Both the position numbers and the translations under genes were made by a program. A model generated the notes under the pieces. It saw only the letters and a list, made by a program, of their open reading frames with translations, was not told the DNA's origin and made no database searches. A DNA stretch of 64,000 nt from Sphagnum magellanicum (taxonomy: Eukaryota; Streptophyta; Sphagnopsida; Sphagnales; Sphagnaceae). This document shows positions 24,721 to 38,439 of this stretch, piece after piece. Numbering within the stretch: the stretch's first letter is position 1; each line of letters begins with the position of its first letter. The DNA lies in NCBI GenBank assembly GCA_021904315.1, contig CM038913.1, positions 929,958 through 993,957 of the forward strand, in the 5' to 3' direction.

Positions 24721-27700
24721 CCTAACGGTTCTTTGAAAATCCTCAAAAACCCAAAAGGAGTGGTTCCTTGATTCTGAAAATTTTCAAAAGCCCCAAAAAA
24801 ACAAAAGAACATTTTTTATTGCTTTTTTCTTTTTTTTTTCAAAAACCCTTTGAAAGTCTCTTCTCTTTACATTCTTTTAAATTGGCTAATTGCTCTCCTT
24901 GTAAAAGGAATGGGTGATTACTAGATAGGATCATTAAAATAATATATAACATATGGGTCCTCCCTTTGTCCAAGAGTCACATGGAAATTTTCATTGAATC
25001 TAAATTAATAGGAATTTGGGTAAGTATGCTAGATATTGAATATGCTCCATATATCAATATATACACTCCATTGCTATATCAATATATGATCTCATTTGAA
25101 TAATGAACATTGTGACTTATTTTCTTTATCACTCTTAATGATCTAAACACATGGATATATAAGAAGTGTTCTATATGTTGGAAAACCAAATTTCCCTATT
25201 TCCCTATGGACATGATGGTTGGGTTTTTTTAAAACTAAAAACCAATACCTAGTGCTATGACCTTTGAAATTTTCTATTTACTTCACCCTAGTTAGTTATA
25301 TGATACTGTCAATGTCATATATTATTTATATGGAGGATATAGCCAAAAAAAAAAGCTTATATTTGATCAACACTAAAAATCACTTAACTTAGTCCCATGA
25401 GTTCCAAAGCTTTTCCAAGAGATTATTTACCAATTATACATAAGTAATTTGCTAAGTACTAAGCATTCACTTCTTGGTTAGGTCCTTGGATATTTTTATT
25501 CATCTATACTTTGAAACTATAGATCTACATGTATTATGGTTACAACAATTATATGTAGTCCGTACATGTATTATTAAGACATGTATTAACTACTGCAACT
25601 CCACATCTACATCGTAATTCTACTATTATTAGAACAAACTCACATATTTTTCCTATCCAATTTCCCTACCACAAATTTCAAGAAGATTCAAAGTTTCAAT
25701 AATGTATTATCAAGAAAAAAAAATCCAAAATCACAAAAGAAGAGAAAATAGTTTTTAAAATCCCTCCAAATTTTTTTTCAAATTCAATAAGTCATTAACT
25801 ACTTAGGTAACTAAAGGTGCCTTCACACTTAGTGTTAAGGACTCTAGTATTTTGTCCCCTAACACCAAGCTTGTCATTGAGGACCTAATTATACCTACAA
25901 TGAAATTTTTACATTAGGCTAATGTTCACTTAACATTAAGCTATCATGCCTATTTGACATTCAATGCCACCGAGATTTTCACTTAACACTGACTTAACAT
26001 CATATTTGAATGCACCTTAAGTATTACATCCTTCTGTTATGTTGCCCTACTAAACTACTTCATCCCTTTGACATAATCAACAACTAACCCTACACTTTCT
26101 TCAAGTTGGTCCATGAACTAATAATAGGCATGAACAAATCAAGACACAATTGAGGTAATGACATTAACAAAAATGGGTTGACAAAAACACTATCCAATTG
26201 ATAAGTGGTCACCTATAGTAGAACCAAAGATGAAAAAACACCTACCAATAGGAGGTGTTCAGAGCTCAACCATGCCCTAACCAACCATTGTAGTACCTTG
26301 GTAGCTTCAACATGTGTTCATCAATTAATTAATTTAGAAATTCTCATTTCAACAAATAAAATATTCTTGAAGATTCAATATTTTCCTTTACAATTTTTTT
26401 TAAATTTTAAAATATTTCAAGACTCTAACACTTTCAAAGATAATACAATTAATATCGAAGCTTTTGATGTAGTAATGTATACTTGTGTGGTTTTCTTGTG
26501 TAGAGAGGCGATGGTGATGTCGCAAGTCACCTCTAAAAAAGTTTGAGTAATTGCAGGAGGTACAAGCTTATCTTGGGAGGGTTATCCTTGTATATTTTTT
26601 GAAGCACCTAAGCATGTGAGATGAAAAGATTTTTTTTTTTTTTGAGTATGTTACAAAAGAATGAAATCTTTTATTGAAATTGAGAATATTTTAAAATATT
26701 CTCATAATCCAATTCTTGGCACCCCATTTACATTGGAATGAATTATAATTTTTTTTTCATTAAATTACACCCATTTTTATTTTATTTTTTCAATTTTGTG
26801 ACATAGTTGAAGTGGCAATAATCCATAACCAAATTTGGCTACATACTAGATATGAAAGTAGAAAAGAAACAAAAATTCTTCTATATTCTTGACTTCCTAT
26901 TGGAAGTAATCATAAAAATATGGTGATTTGGAAAAATAATCTTTGAAATCTATCAAATTTGGATCATTTTCTCTATGAAAAATCCTTTGCATAGGTTTAA
27001 ATCTTATTTTCCAAGTCAAATTGGATGAAATTTCGCCCAAAAAATAAAATAAAAATGGTTAAACCCCCTTTTATTTTCGCACCTCATGTGGAAAAGAAAA
27101 AGAAGTATTCTCCCTTGGGAGGTCACCTTCTTGGCCTCCCCTTGTCTTTTACCCACTATGTTTTTCCAACACCATGATTTGTCGTAAGGTTTTCATGCAA
27201 GCTCAACTTGACCCCACTTGAACAAATGCCATAATCGCACAACAATTGAGCAATTTTCTTTCCCTAAAGTTATTCTTCCTTCTTTGTCACCCAAGGTCAT
27301 ACCACATTTCAACCTTCAAGACCCTAAAGGTCTATAGCCCTACTCTCCTTCCTCTTCAAATGTTAATGCAATTATCATCAACCTTTTCCATGTCTTTCCT
27401 ACTTGTGGGGACTTGGGTGCTTGCTTTTGACCATAGGGGTCCCAACACTCATTTTAACCTTGGGTCCTTTGACCCACCCCCATTCCATTAATACCAGAAA
27501 ACTTGCCACTAGGGGTGCATGCTTACTCAAGTTCATGCCTAGGGTTGGCCTAGAAACCTTGAAAGGTGAGCTCCCAAGGGAGGGTACTTCCTAGGGCAGG
27601 CTAGACCTCATGCAAGGCCAACCTTGGAGAGGAACTGGAGCAGGCTTCTTTGTTTTGGCAAAATTTCGCCAAAATGTGAAAATTAAAAAAAAAACACAAT

Positions 27701-28005
27701 CGAAGTGATTTTGGATGGTTTCAATTGTTGAGTGTGAGAGAAAAATATAGTAAAAATACCATATTATTTATTATTTTTTCAATGTGTAGCCATAAATATA
27801 AAAGGTTGATTTAAGATTTGTATTTCATATTGCTTTATAGCCAGATTTTTTCTACATCTTCCTATCTATCATCATGGCACAGGCTATATGTTTTTTAATC
27901 CTTTATAAAAAAAACTCTGAACTGGAAGCAAAATGCACATTTGTTAAAGACAAGAGGTGAAGATCATATTTGAGAGTTATCCATTCCTTCCAATCAAGCC
28001 GATTA
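24721..28005. other. AT-rich intergenic DNA
   Basis: No gene or element recognised; chance ORFs at 26205 and 27246 lack domains. Confidence 0.55.
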
Positions 28006-28430
28006 GTGTAGCCTGTGCTGTTGGTCTAAGTGTGAACTGATTACCCAATTAAATTTTTCCTTCCAAAACCTTTTCTTCAGTTTAACCGAATTTTTTATGA
28101 CAAAAAATTACTCAAAACACAATACCTTTTGCACCTTAGGTCTAAAATTATCCAAATTAACTTAATTAAATCCTACTCACTAAGTGCTTTCCAACAATAT
28201 CAAGAATGCTTCCAAATTCCCTTATAATTTTTTAATTTTGATTTAAATGAATTTTCAGTGAAATTTTGTTTAATATTCAATAACTTTTCAATAACAGGTT
28301 GAAACATTATGAAACAACCATGTGTACCCCTACTCATCAAGAGCTTTCCAATAGTATAAAGAATGTGATAAAAGACACTATGCTTTTGGGAGATCTTAAC
28401 ATGACAAACAAACTTCCTTCCTTCATAGAT
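28006..28430. repeat. Dispersed ~410-bp repeat, copy 1
   Basis: Shared order with copies 2 and 3: an aagtgtgacctagttaccca-like block, ttccttccaaaacctt, an actcaaaattcaatat-like block, aaatcctactcactaagtgc, a ttcaataacttctcc-like block, gagctttccaatagtat, acatgacaaacaaa. No ORF. It resembles the leader of the chromovirus in style, so an untranslated retrotransposon origin is plausible. Confidence 0.75.
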
Positions 28431-28850
28431 AAACTAGTGTAAGATGTGCCATTGGCCCAAGTGTGACCTAGTTACCCCAAAAAAATTCCTTGCAAAACCA
28501 TTTTTTTGTAATGTAATTGAATTTATGATGACAAAAACTACTCAAAATTCAATATCACTCACACCTCAAATCCTAAAATTTCCAAATCACTTTCATTAAA
28601 TCCTACTCATCAAGGGCTTTCTAAATTAGGACCCAAATTCCTCTATAAATTTTAGTTTTTATTTCAATGAATGTTGAGTGAAAAATTATGCAATATTCAA
28701 TAACTTCTCCAATGTAAGTCAAAACATTATGAAATCAACTTGCTAAACCCCCCTAGTTATTGACGGCATTTCAACGATACCAAGAGCACGACAAGAGGTG
28801 CCATGGTTTGGGACATCTCAACATGACAAACAATGAAAACAAAACAAACC
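28431..28850. repeat. Dispersed ~410-bp repeat, copy 2 (tandem with copy 1)
   Basis: Starts gtaagatgtgccattggccc and runs through the same blocks, ending acatctcaacatgacaaac. Head-to-tail with copy 1. Confidence 0.75.
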
Positions 28851-29097
28851 ATCACAAACAAGCTGGCCCTGCCAATAGAGAAGATGTTGTACCTCTACCT
28901 ACTATGTCCACACTCTGAACACCAAAAAAATCCATTCCAATTTAATCAGTCTAAACACTTTCACCAAAAAAACTGGTTCAAATACACAAAGCTTTTCCTT
29001 TGAATATATATATAACTTTGTGGGTAATTGTGATCCTTAATATATTTGCCTCATAAGAAATTGATATCAAAATAGGTGGATGCTACCCATGTTGCAT

Positions 29098-29440
29098 GGT
29101 TCTTTGATTTTGTTATAACCTTTGGTTCCGGGTTTTCAAAAAAAATCAAAATCAAAATCAAAGATCCGTCGGTTCTAAGTCTTTTTTAAAATTAGAGTAA
29201 AATAACCACTGTTTCCAGGTTTTTGAAACTTTTCAAAGAACTGATGATGTGTGTCCTGAAAGAACCGACAATGGACAAATGGGTTCGGGTAGGTTCTTTG
29301 ACCGGTTCTTTGAAAAAAAAAGTTTTTTTTTTTTGGGAGAACCGCAGTTTGGGGTCAATCCGGGTTCTTGGCGATGCTTTTAGAACTGATGGGGTGGAGG
29401 GTCCATGTATTCAACCATTACCCGCCGGTTCCTTCTTGGA
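29098..29440. repeat. GGTTCT/AACCGG-rich block
   Basis: Many ggttct, aaccg and ggttc motifs, as in the blocks at 24.4 and 55.7 kb; probably a degraded element of the same family. Ends not defined. Confidence 0.35.
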
Positions 29441-29534
29441 TGAAAAGCAGACAAGCCTACTACTACCACATTGGATGCTACTCAACTGAATGAAGACAAG
29501 ACACAAAAGTCATTTGTAAAAAGATTGTCAGCCC

Positions 29535-29557
29535 AAGGAAGGAAGGAAGGAAGGAAG
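29535..29557. repeat. (AAGG)n microsatellite
   Basis: Run of aagg/ggaa tetranucleotides. Confidence 0.85.
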
Positions 29558-32500
29558 AAGACAAAACTAATTAAAAAAATGGGGTCTGAAAAGAGCCAGT
29601 ACTAAGAGTATTAGGCTAAGTGACCTAACAGTATGGGAATAGTGTAAAGACTCCTACACAGCCCATCTCCTAAAGGACCTTAGCTTTCACTTTAGATATA
29701 TATATGTAGCTGACTACTCAAGATAACAAGGGGGTGTGTCAGTCACACTCTGGCCTTGCCATTTACATTATATATATATATATATCTTAAGGCAAAAGAA
29801 AATTTATAGAAACTCAAGCATTTCACCATGCAAAAATATAATCTTCCAAAAAAATCCTCTAAAAGAATCCAAAATCCTTCAAGATATTATTATAACTCTA
29901 TAATAACTAATCTCAAGTTTCAACACAAGCCAAAATATATCATCTTTCAAAAATCCTCATATAAAAATAGACCTATTATTACCTAGGGGCCAAAATCCTT
30001 TAAGCTTCTATACTCTATAATGAATCTAAACACAATATCCTTCTTGCCTTGGTAGGCAAGATCAACAAATAACAAGCGTGCAAAGACTTTAGGACATTCT
30101 TTCATATGCTTGGCACAAATTTTCAAGGTGCTAAAAGATAAAATCACCCCATTCTAAAAACTACTTTCCATGAGTATTGGAATAGTTGGTCCCATAGTGC
30201 AACACTTTCTACAAGGCCTTGGCATGGTGGTCATGGCCTCACCATGCCCCTTCCCCCTTCCCCAACAAACCTTGGTCGGAACGCCCCTTGTTAGTTGTGG
30301 AACCTCCCCAAGACAAATTTCTGTTCAAAATTGGCAAGGGATGGTCACATGGAAGAGCTTGCATGAGTTGGCATTATCGTGTGAGAGATCCCATTCACAT
30401 GAGCAACATAGTGAGGGAGAACCATGGATGTCAATCCAAATAAGCATTCCTTGATTGTCATGATGGGGATGCAATGCTATTAGGGCATTTTGCCCTCGAC
30501 CTTGGGTTCCACCCGTGATTCCTAGTGCCTTGATGGTGGCCATGGCCTCAAGCTCAGTCTCACACCCCCATGAACTCCTAAAACTTTGCATCAAGCCCCT
30601 CCATCCACATGGAAGAATGCCTATAGGACCTTCAAAAGGAGGCAATACAAAGTACAGGGTAAAGCCCTTGGGTGGGAGCACTCCCAAAATGAGGGGCCTA
30701 GGATGAGGGAGGTGGTAGGTAGGCAACTCTCACTCTCCATTTTGGCAATATCCTCCATCTATGGATTTTACTCATTATCATGAACCTAAACATGTGTAGA
30801 TCACAAAGCATAGGAAGGAGAACATTCTATATTGCCAATGACTTAGACATATGAAGCTATAGGCATAAGCAATTTAGAAAGTTCTTATGCCTATTGCTTA
30901 ATATCTTACAAGCATTAAGATCCCTCCACTAAGACATGTGTTCTCTTGTATATATATGTGCACATGAGATATTGTTTCTATGTACATTACCTACCTACAT
31001 AGAAATCACTTATACATTCCTCATTACCAACTTACCTATGGTACTTTGGTACTTACCCAAGTATCTATCTATAAGGTAACTACCTTGACCTTCACGGCCA
31101 AGGAGGGAATAGTAGGGTTTACAAGATAGGTTATCAAGGTGGACCTAAGTTGTGGTTCATCGACAACTGAGTTATAATGGGTTTCCAATGGATGTATGGG
31201 TGGATGCTTGGTCACATAATCCAGTTGACTTGAAAAAGGTTTGGGTGAAAGGTAGAATCTCTTTTCGAGTGATAATTTACCTACAAGATGAAAGTTGCTA
31301 GTGTGTATGTGCATCAATTGAGAGATGATGGTAGCTCAACTCCTACTTCAAGGAGTTGGGTTGTGCCATCTTTTACTCCACCTTCAAGGAAAAATAGATT
31401 GTTGCATAATGTAATGTCCCAACCAATATGGTAGAAGATGATGCCAACAAGTTGTGATTTTTGCTTTTGTCGAAGGTGAGGTAGGGGTGAGATGAAGGAT
31501 CCATCAATTGGGGATCCTACCAAAGAAATATGTAGAAGAAAGTAAGATATAAAGTTCAAAAGCAAAGCATGTAATTCATTTTACTTTTGAATAAAAGTGA
31601 ACCCCGTTAATCAAAATTAAGTGAAAGTTGCATGAGCAAAAGAAATCATCATTTTGAAAGTGCAAGGTAAAGCCTCTAGCCAAAAGCTTTACCATGTGTA
31701 AAGACCATAGAATTTTTTGTTTTTAGAACCTTGATACATGTTGAGTATCACACAAAAGAAAGAGGAGGACAAGCTTTTCAACAAATGAAATGCATTCAAA
31801 AGTGGGCATTTTATTTTTCAAAACACCCATCCTTTATGGTGGAAAATTTATATCCCCCAAAAAGTATAAGATATACAACAATGTTGTGTGAGTAAGAGAA
31901 AATATATTTACTCGTCATGTAAAACAAAATAAGTGTAAATTATTAACAGTTACGTTGCCAATTTTTTGACACTTAAACTTATCTTACCCTACCCACTATG
32001 TGAATATATATTTTGAGATTTACACAAGGGAATTGTAAAAATTTCAATTACATTTACATAACCCTATGTAATTTCATTTAGTAGGGTACGTGTAAGTGTA
32101 TTGTATCCCTTAGTGACTATATTTATATGTAATTCATATTAATTAATTTTGGATGCATCCCAAGGCTCAATGTTTTTTTTTAGCAAGTGACCAATTAGAC
32201 TGACCCTTCATTAAAAAAATTAATATTTTTAATGTTCCCTAAATAGAAGCTTTTATCATCAATAAAGCTTTCAGTTCATATATACTATACATGCCCACAC
32301 TTTTAAACAAAATAATATGAGATGAATTGTAGGCATAAGACCCCTAGGTATAAGGTCAGTTCTACTCTAAATTGTAGTTGTAAGGTCCTCTCTCTTTTCT
32401 AGGAGGAATGGTCATGGCCATAATGTGCACCTCCAAATACAACTAGGAAATTTTTTCAAGTGCTTTTCATTGTTTGCACAACCCCTCCCATAAGTTTTGA

Positions 32501-33106
32501 GCATAGGGTCTCACACAATAAAATGAAAAAAATCTAGGAAAAAATCTTTGAATAATTACATTGAAAAAAAATCTTACCATATGCTCTTGAAACCCATTTA
32601 AATTTACTTCCATTTTTCATTACAAAACTTCTTCAAAAATTCTAACCCTATAAGTAATCTATTATATTATATATATAGGTGTTTAAAATTTCACATGTTC
32701 ATGTTTGCAATGCCAATTGGATAAGTAATTGTCTTTCTTCACTTTGAAAGGTGCCACACTTGTGCAATTTCTTTTACTGTGCATTTATCCACTTATAATC
32801 ACACGGTATGTGTAGGGTAAATGATGAAATATTTACCCTGCCCTTACTTTACCAATGGGGTAAATGTTCATCATTTACTTTTAACTTTACCAGGGTTTGA
32901 GTATTTTGCAAAGGCCTTAGATTGTTACCCTTACCTAGTTTGAATTTTTTGGGAAGCTTATGTACATTTACCTAGCCGATATATGTTCTGGGATTTACTA
33001 TTAACTCATATCCGAGGGAACATATGAAATTTGATATCCTCATCCAACACTTGACAAAAGTAAGAACCCCAAAAATTTTGGGGTTGCTTGTAAACATTAT
33101 AAATAT
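29558..33106. other. Intergenic DNA, one unexplained open frame
   Basis: The minus-strand ORF 30726-30325 (133 codons, Pro/Gly-rich, CCSCEWDLSHDN near its end) is long for this region but matches no family I know. 30170-30720 is less AT-rich than its surroundings. Otherwise no features. Confidence 0.4.
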
Positions 33107-33520
33107 TAGTGTAGTGTGTATCATTGGCCCAAGTGTGATCTAGTCACCCAACTAAATTTTTCCTTCCAAAACCTTCTTTTATAATTTAATTGAATTTCAA
33201 TGAAAAAAACTACTCAAGGTTCAATATCTCCTACATCTTAGCTCTAAGAATTTCCAAATGACCTTCATGAAATCCCACTCACTGAGAGCTTTCCAATGAT
33301 ACCAAGTGTGCACCCAAATTCCCCAATAATTTTTACTTCTCATTTAAATGAATATGTAACAATAATATGTTCAACATAAAATAACTTCTCCACCATAGGT
33401 TGAAAATTTATGAAGCCAATTCAATGCACCTCCTTACTCATTGAGGGCTTTCCAATTGTACTAAGAGTGCAGCAAGAGGCTTATGATCTAGGAGATATCA
33501 GTGTGACAAACAAAACAAAA
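33107..33520. repeat. Dispersed ~410-bp repeat, copy 3
   Basis: Same blocks in the same orientation 4.3 kb away (attggcccaagtgtgatcta, ttccttccaaaacctt, gagagctttccaatgatacc), ending atatcagtgtgacaaac. Confidence 0.75.
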
Positions 33521-34199
33521 CAAAACAACCTACCTTCCTTTAAAGATAGATATTCCATTTTGAGTCTAGTTTAGGGTCTATGAGGCCTCTTAGACATTAT
33601 GCATCTATGGGTCTGACTCTAACTTAGGGTCTCTAAGAAGCCTCCCTCACAAACATGAAGGTACCAATGTAGGTGCCATTTCACACTGGCCTACCTGAAG
33701 GAGGGCTGGTTGTCGGGAGCCACAAAAACAAGATGAAAACAAGGGGTTTTGAGCAAGAGCTAGCAAATGCATATATTGGTGAATGAATGCTGATGAAGAG
33801 TCCAGGGTTAACTGGTTTGCTACTAACAACTAACTTGGAACCATTCTCAAAACCTCCACAAATTAGACACACGAATGAGGTACAAATGTGTCAAATTTGG
33901 GGTGTTTGAATTTACATATACACCATCCAAAAGCAAGTAGTTTCATACATACACAATTCATGTCTGACCAATCTCACTATATTAAGTTCCCTACACATAA
34001 CCATCCCTTGTGAGAATCTCAACACTCCAATTGGCTGTCAAGTTGTGAGTTACAACCCATAACCTTCAACCTCCATTACATTAGCAACTTACTAGTTAGC
34101 ATAAGGTATCATCCATCACCATGGGCCCTCATTGACCCAATGATTTTGTAACCCTTTGTTGCGCCTTGGATGAAAATTTCATAATTGTTGTCTATGTGG
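33521..34199. other. Intergenic DNA before the PPR relic
   Basis: No ORF with a domain; may hold more decayed PPR sequence (VDAKRALQFSPG-like at about 34190). Confidence 0.4.
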
Positions 34200-34630
34200 A
34201 TGCAAAGAGGGCACTTCAATTCTCACCAGGGATGATGGTTATGTTTAACAAGCAATTTATATGCAAATCTTTGAAATTTGGGGTTGAGTCAAATGTCCGT
34301 GTGGGTACCTAGTAACCACCTAGTAACCCATTTGACATGTATACCAAATGTGGGAGCATAGATGATTATTGGAGAGAGTTCAATAGAATGCCCAGATGCA
34401 ATGTTGTTGCTTGGAATGCCATGGTTCCAAAACATGTGAAAAGTGGGTTAAGGGTTGAAGACAAATAGTTAATAGTATTTATTAAAAAATTGACATAATG
34501 GGGCAAGCCAACAACACTGAATTGTATCTTTTTTGTGGGATTTCTCAATGTCTGCACACCAGTGTAACAATACTCAAAAATGGCAGATGTGTTCATGTAC
34601 AGATCTTTCCCAAGTAGGGTTCAATTGCAC
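34200..34630 (+). pseudogene. Relic of a PLS-class pentatricopeptide repeat (PPR) gene
   Basis: Broken frames on the plus strand read KQFICKSLKFGVESNVRVGT, MYTKCGSIDDYWREFNRMP, RCNVVAWNAMV (34330-34430), then CGISQCLHTSVTILKNGRCV and HVQIFP (34535-34610). These follow the PLS repeat pattern (LVDMYAKCGSIEDA--VFN-MP--NVVSWNAM, then VGVLNACASV--LEEGR-VH-QI). PPR proteins bind organellar RNA for editing or processing. Intron-less, short and full of stops, so a dead copy, perhaps a processed pseudogene. Only about two repeats remain. Confidence 0.65.
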
Positions 34631-37600
34631 ATATATAATTCAAGCAACAACTTCATTTCAGTGGTGGGATCAGAGGACAGAGAAGGTGAAATTGAGCCAA
34701 ATTTGTTGTCCTTGCAGTCCCTCTTGTTGATATAGTATGGTGCTCATGGCTACGAAGCATGGTGTGCATAAGCTGCAAGTCGGAGTGCATAGATGGATTG
34801 ACCGAATTTATAAGAGTGCAGTTGTGCATCAGCTTTCTTCCAATATGAATTCTTCCAAATCTTTTGGCAGTTCATGCACAACTCATGAGCACACAATTCG
34901 CTTGTTGCACCTCATGTATCTCCATAACATGGTGACAATCTGGTGAAGTCCTCCACTATCACCATTCTGTTCTTTGCCTCCTTTCAGAAGGACCCAATGG
35001 TTTAGTTTGTACCTGAATAGAAAGGCAAACTACAAGATGTAAAGTCAAGGTTGCATCTAATGGTTTTAGAATGTGCATAACACTGATCCCTAGCTATTGA
35101 GAAGTCATTTGAAGGTGAATGTACATAGATGGGGGAAGGAAGCATGAAAAGGAAATTCTTGGCTCATTGAAAGCTTATGTCAAGAGTGGGAATAGCTAAC
35201 CCACAAAGTGCAATTTGTGTTTTCATGCTATTGCCATCCACTACTATGAGGATGACCCACAAAAACTGCAATTTGCTTTTTCATGTAATTGCTATCAACT
35301 ACTGTGAGGATCAAGTTGTCAAAAGCACCTTTGCACTAGATCAAAACATATGATTTTATTTTCCACAAATTGGATGATGAAGCCTACAAGACATTGAAGA
35401 TACACATTGCAAATTGGATTATGAGCTATAAACATGAATCTCTAAGTCAAAATTGAGTTTGAAAATCTACTATGAAATGTTGATGATGATATCAAATTTT
35501 TGTCCACCAAAGCTTGTTGAAAACATTAATCCAAATCTATTATCTTCACTTTAAATTTTCATCTCCAATCAAACTTGCATCACGATTCTTGATATTTTCC
35601 CGTGCAAATAATATTCAACTTTAATTCTTAATGTTAGTTGCTAACGAGACAAGATTGATTTGAAGGACATTGTATTGACATTATTAAATAGATTTACCTA
35701 AAATGTTAAACACAATGGAGAATATTGTGCAAGGTTGTAACCAAAAAGGTTAAGTTTTTTGCATTTCTAGAGAATCTAACAAAAATTGTTGATTGGTTTA
35801 GAAATCACACAAGTTACACCACTTTAGAGGCTTGAGTATGTTTTCATGTTGTCTTCAAGCACAAATGAAGCCTTTCCAATCACTTGAATCATGCCGACAT
35901 ATATCCCTTCTAAAAGATTGCCAAACTAGAGCAACTAAATACCAAAATGAACGACCCTGGTTTGGGATTGGCATGATTTTTCATGTGATTTATATTTGAT
36001 TTGTTATAAGCTAATCAACGATTTTTTATACTTTTTTTCTTTTAGTTCAAATGGTTGTTTTGCATGTAATGTAATGGTTTATGTGGCTAAGGTTGACATT
36101 TTGAAGTTGCAAACACATAGAAATAGTGCTTAAAATTGAGCTGAATTCAATTATAACATAACAAAATTCAAAATTGACTAAATGACTCAACTTATACAAG
36201 CTACTGTTGGCTACATACATCCAATCAAATTACATAAGGATTTTGAAAAAGGCCCCATGTACTAAGTAGTTTCTATGCTACATTTGTTAAAAACTTGATG
36301 CAAAATTGTAACTTGTAAGTGGTCTCTTGTATTTCAAGTTTCAAACTTGAAGGTTGTTTTTGTCCATAGAGGATAAAGCATAAAAACATGACCCAAAAAA
36401 ATAATAATAATAATTTTTAAAATAGGTAAATCAAAATAGGCCTCCAAGTTTCAAGTTTCAAAACATTAGATAACCATGAAATAAGTCTAAGCAAAAACTA
36501 TAGCAAAAATCATAAGAAAATAATGTAAGCATAAACTACTATCAAAATGTGTAATTATAAACTAGTAATGAACCATGTGAAAAAAAATTGTGAGAAAAAA
36601 TTTCAACAAAAATTACTAGCAGAATGTGTAACATATATTAGTAGCCAAAATTGTATGCATTAGAAACAAAATCAAAAAATTTAAAAAGACAATTTTAAAC
36701 CACGTGCAAATTTTAGAAAAAATAAAAAATAAATTTTGAAGATTGGATTTGTACAAATTACAAATTGAGAACAATTGATAATCATAATTGGATTAACATT
36801 CATTGTTACATGGTTTATTGACTTGTTTTAATATTTAAGTGGTTTACAAAAGGAAGGCAATAACAACCTCACTAAGGTTATCATGGATGTTTTGAAAAAC
36901 AAAGGTGTTGTTGAGATAGACATATCCAGGAAGTTCTTATCATGTTTGTGCATATGGCATCAATTTGTTAAATGTTATACCTTTTTTTCATCTTTCTTAT
37001 TTTTTTTGGTTATTAAATAGTTCAATGATTTTGTGTCTACCATTTCAAGATTTTTTTTTGTTGAATTTAGATGTGAGAACTTTGTAGTGCAACTTTTGGT
37101 TGTTTTGTGAGATCATATTAGTTATCATTAAAAATTTGGTCATTTTTGGTACACCTTGTAACTTTTCAAGTTTTTTTTGTGTATAATTTTTTCTTCTTAA
37201 TTTTTTGCTCTTTTGTTTCTTTCTTCAACAATAGGATGTGAACATTTTTTCATTTTTGGAATTGGACTTTTATTTGCCTTCTTTGATTTTTATGGTAATT
37301 TGTTAAATTATAATTGTGATTGTTTTTAATTTTGAGACCTATGTTACATCTTGTTTGACACTTATTCTTTTGAAGAAGTTGTTGATTGCTTCTTTTGTAG
37401 TTTTTAGGTACACATTACACAACTTTTTGTGTAATTAATGCACTTTCCTTAATTTTGCTATTTTTAAAAAAATGCATGAAGTAATGATTATTTTACAAGC
37501 AATATTACATTCGTACATGATGTGGTGTGTTATCCATATGGAACTCATGTTATGCCCACCTTATTTGATTTGTAACTATAGCTAATAGATATGTGTGTGG

Positions 37601-38439
37601 GCATGACATGGATCTTGCAATGGTGTAATCAATCTAATACATTAACATTATTCTCCTCACCTTGAAGTTATCCATTGTTGTGCCCACTACACTAATATTT
37701 TTGTGCCAACTTTGACCTATGTTTAAATCTTGTTTCCAAAATCAAATAATTGTTGAAATCACTTTTTATGTCTATTCCCACACATATTGACTTTACTAAG
37801 TTGGCCACCATCTTTCACATGAAAAGGTAACAAAATTTTGTGAAATCTAAAGACTTATTGGATTTCAATGGTTAGCCTATCCAAACATGCTTGTCAAAAG
37901 ACATAACTTGGTGGGTAAAATGGCCAAGACCAATTGTGACAATTTTGTAATAGTCACTTTGACATGCTTACTACCCTTCACTTGATGTTGTGAAAATGTA
38001 GATTACATTCTTTAAAAAATATATATATGTCTATTTGTGATTTTGTGGCACTTATGAAAGTTTGCTAGATCCAGCCATTCATATTAGCAATATAATGATC
38101 CTACACTAGATTATCACTTTGACACATTTGCAACAATTTTGAGACTCACTAGCATGTGAACATGACACAATTTCCATGGGGTGGAAAACTAATGCCTTAA
38201 ACTTGAATTCAATGGGGTTTACATACTTAGTTTTAATGTCATAAATTAGACATTTCCAACTACATGCATCAATCTCAACTTTGGTGAACGTGCTCTAGTA
38301 AATTAAAAAATCATTGAATACATCAAGGTGGCTTGTAGATATAGTTTCTTTTTTTTTTTGGTTTCATATTTTGGTTGTGTTTAATATTAATTTGAAAGTC
38401 AAAATTGTTGCTAGTTAGTGGCTATTGGTGACCTCCCTT
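34631..38439. other. AT-rich intergenic DNA
   Basis: No supported gene. The distal part (37.8-38.4 kb) may contain unreadable N-terminal remains of hAT copy 2. Confidence 0.5.

Noticed and set aside
30325..30726. 133-codon minus-strand ORF as a gene
   Set aside because: No recognised domain or conserved motif; recorded only as an unexplained frame.
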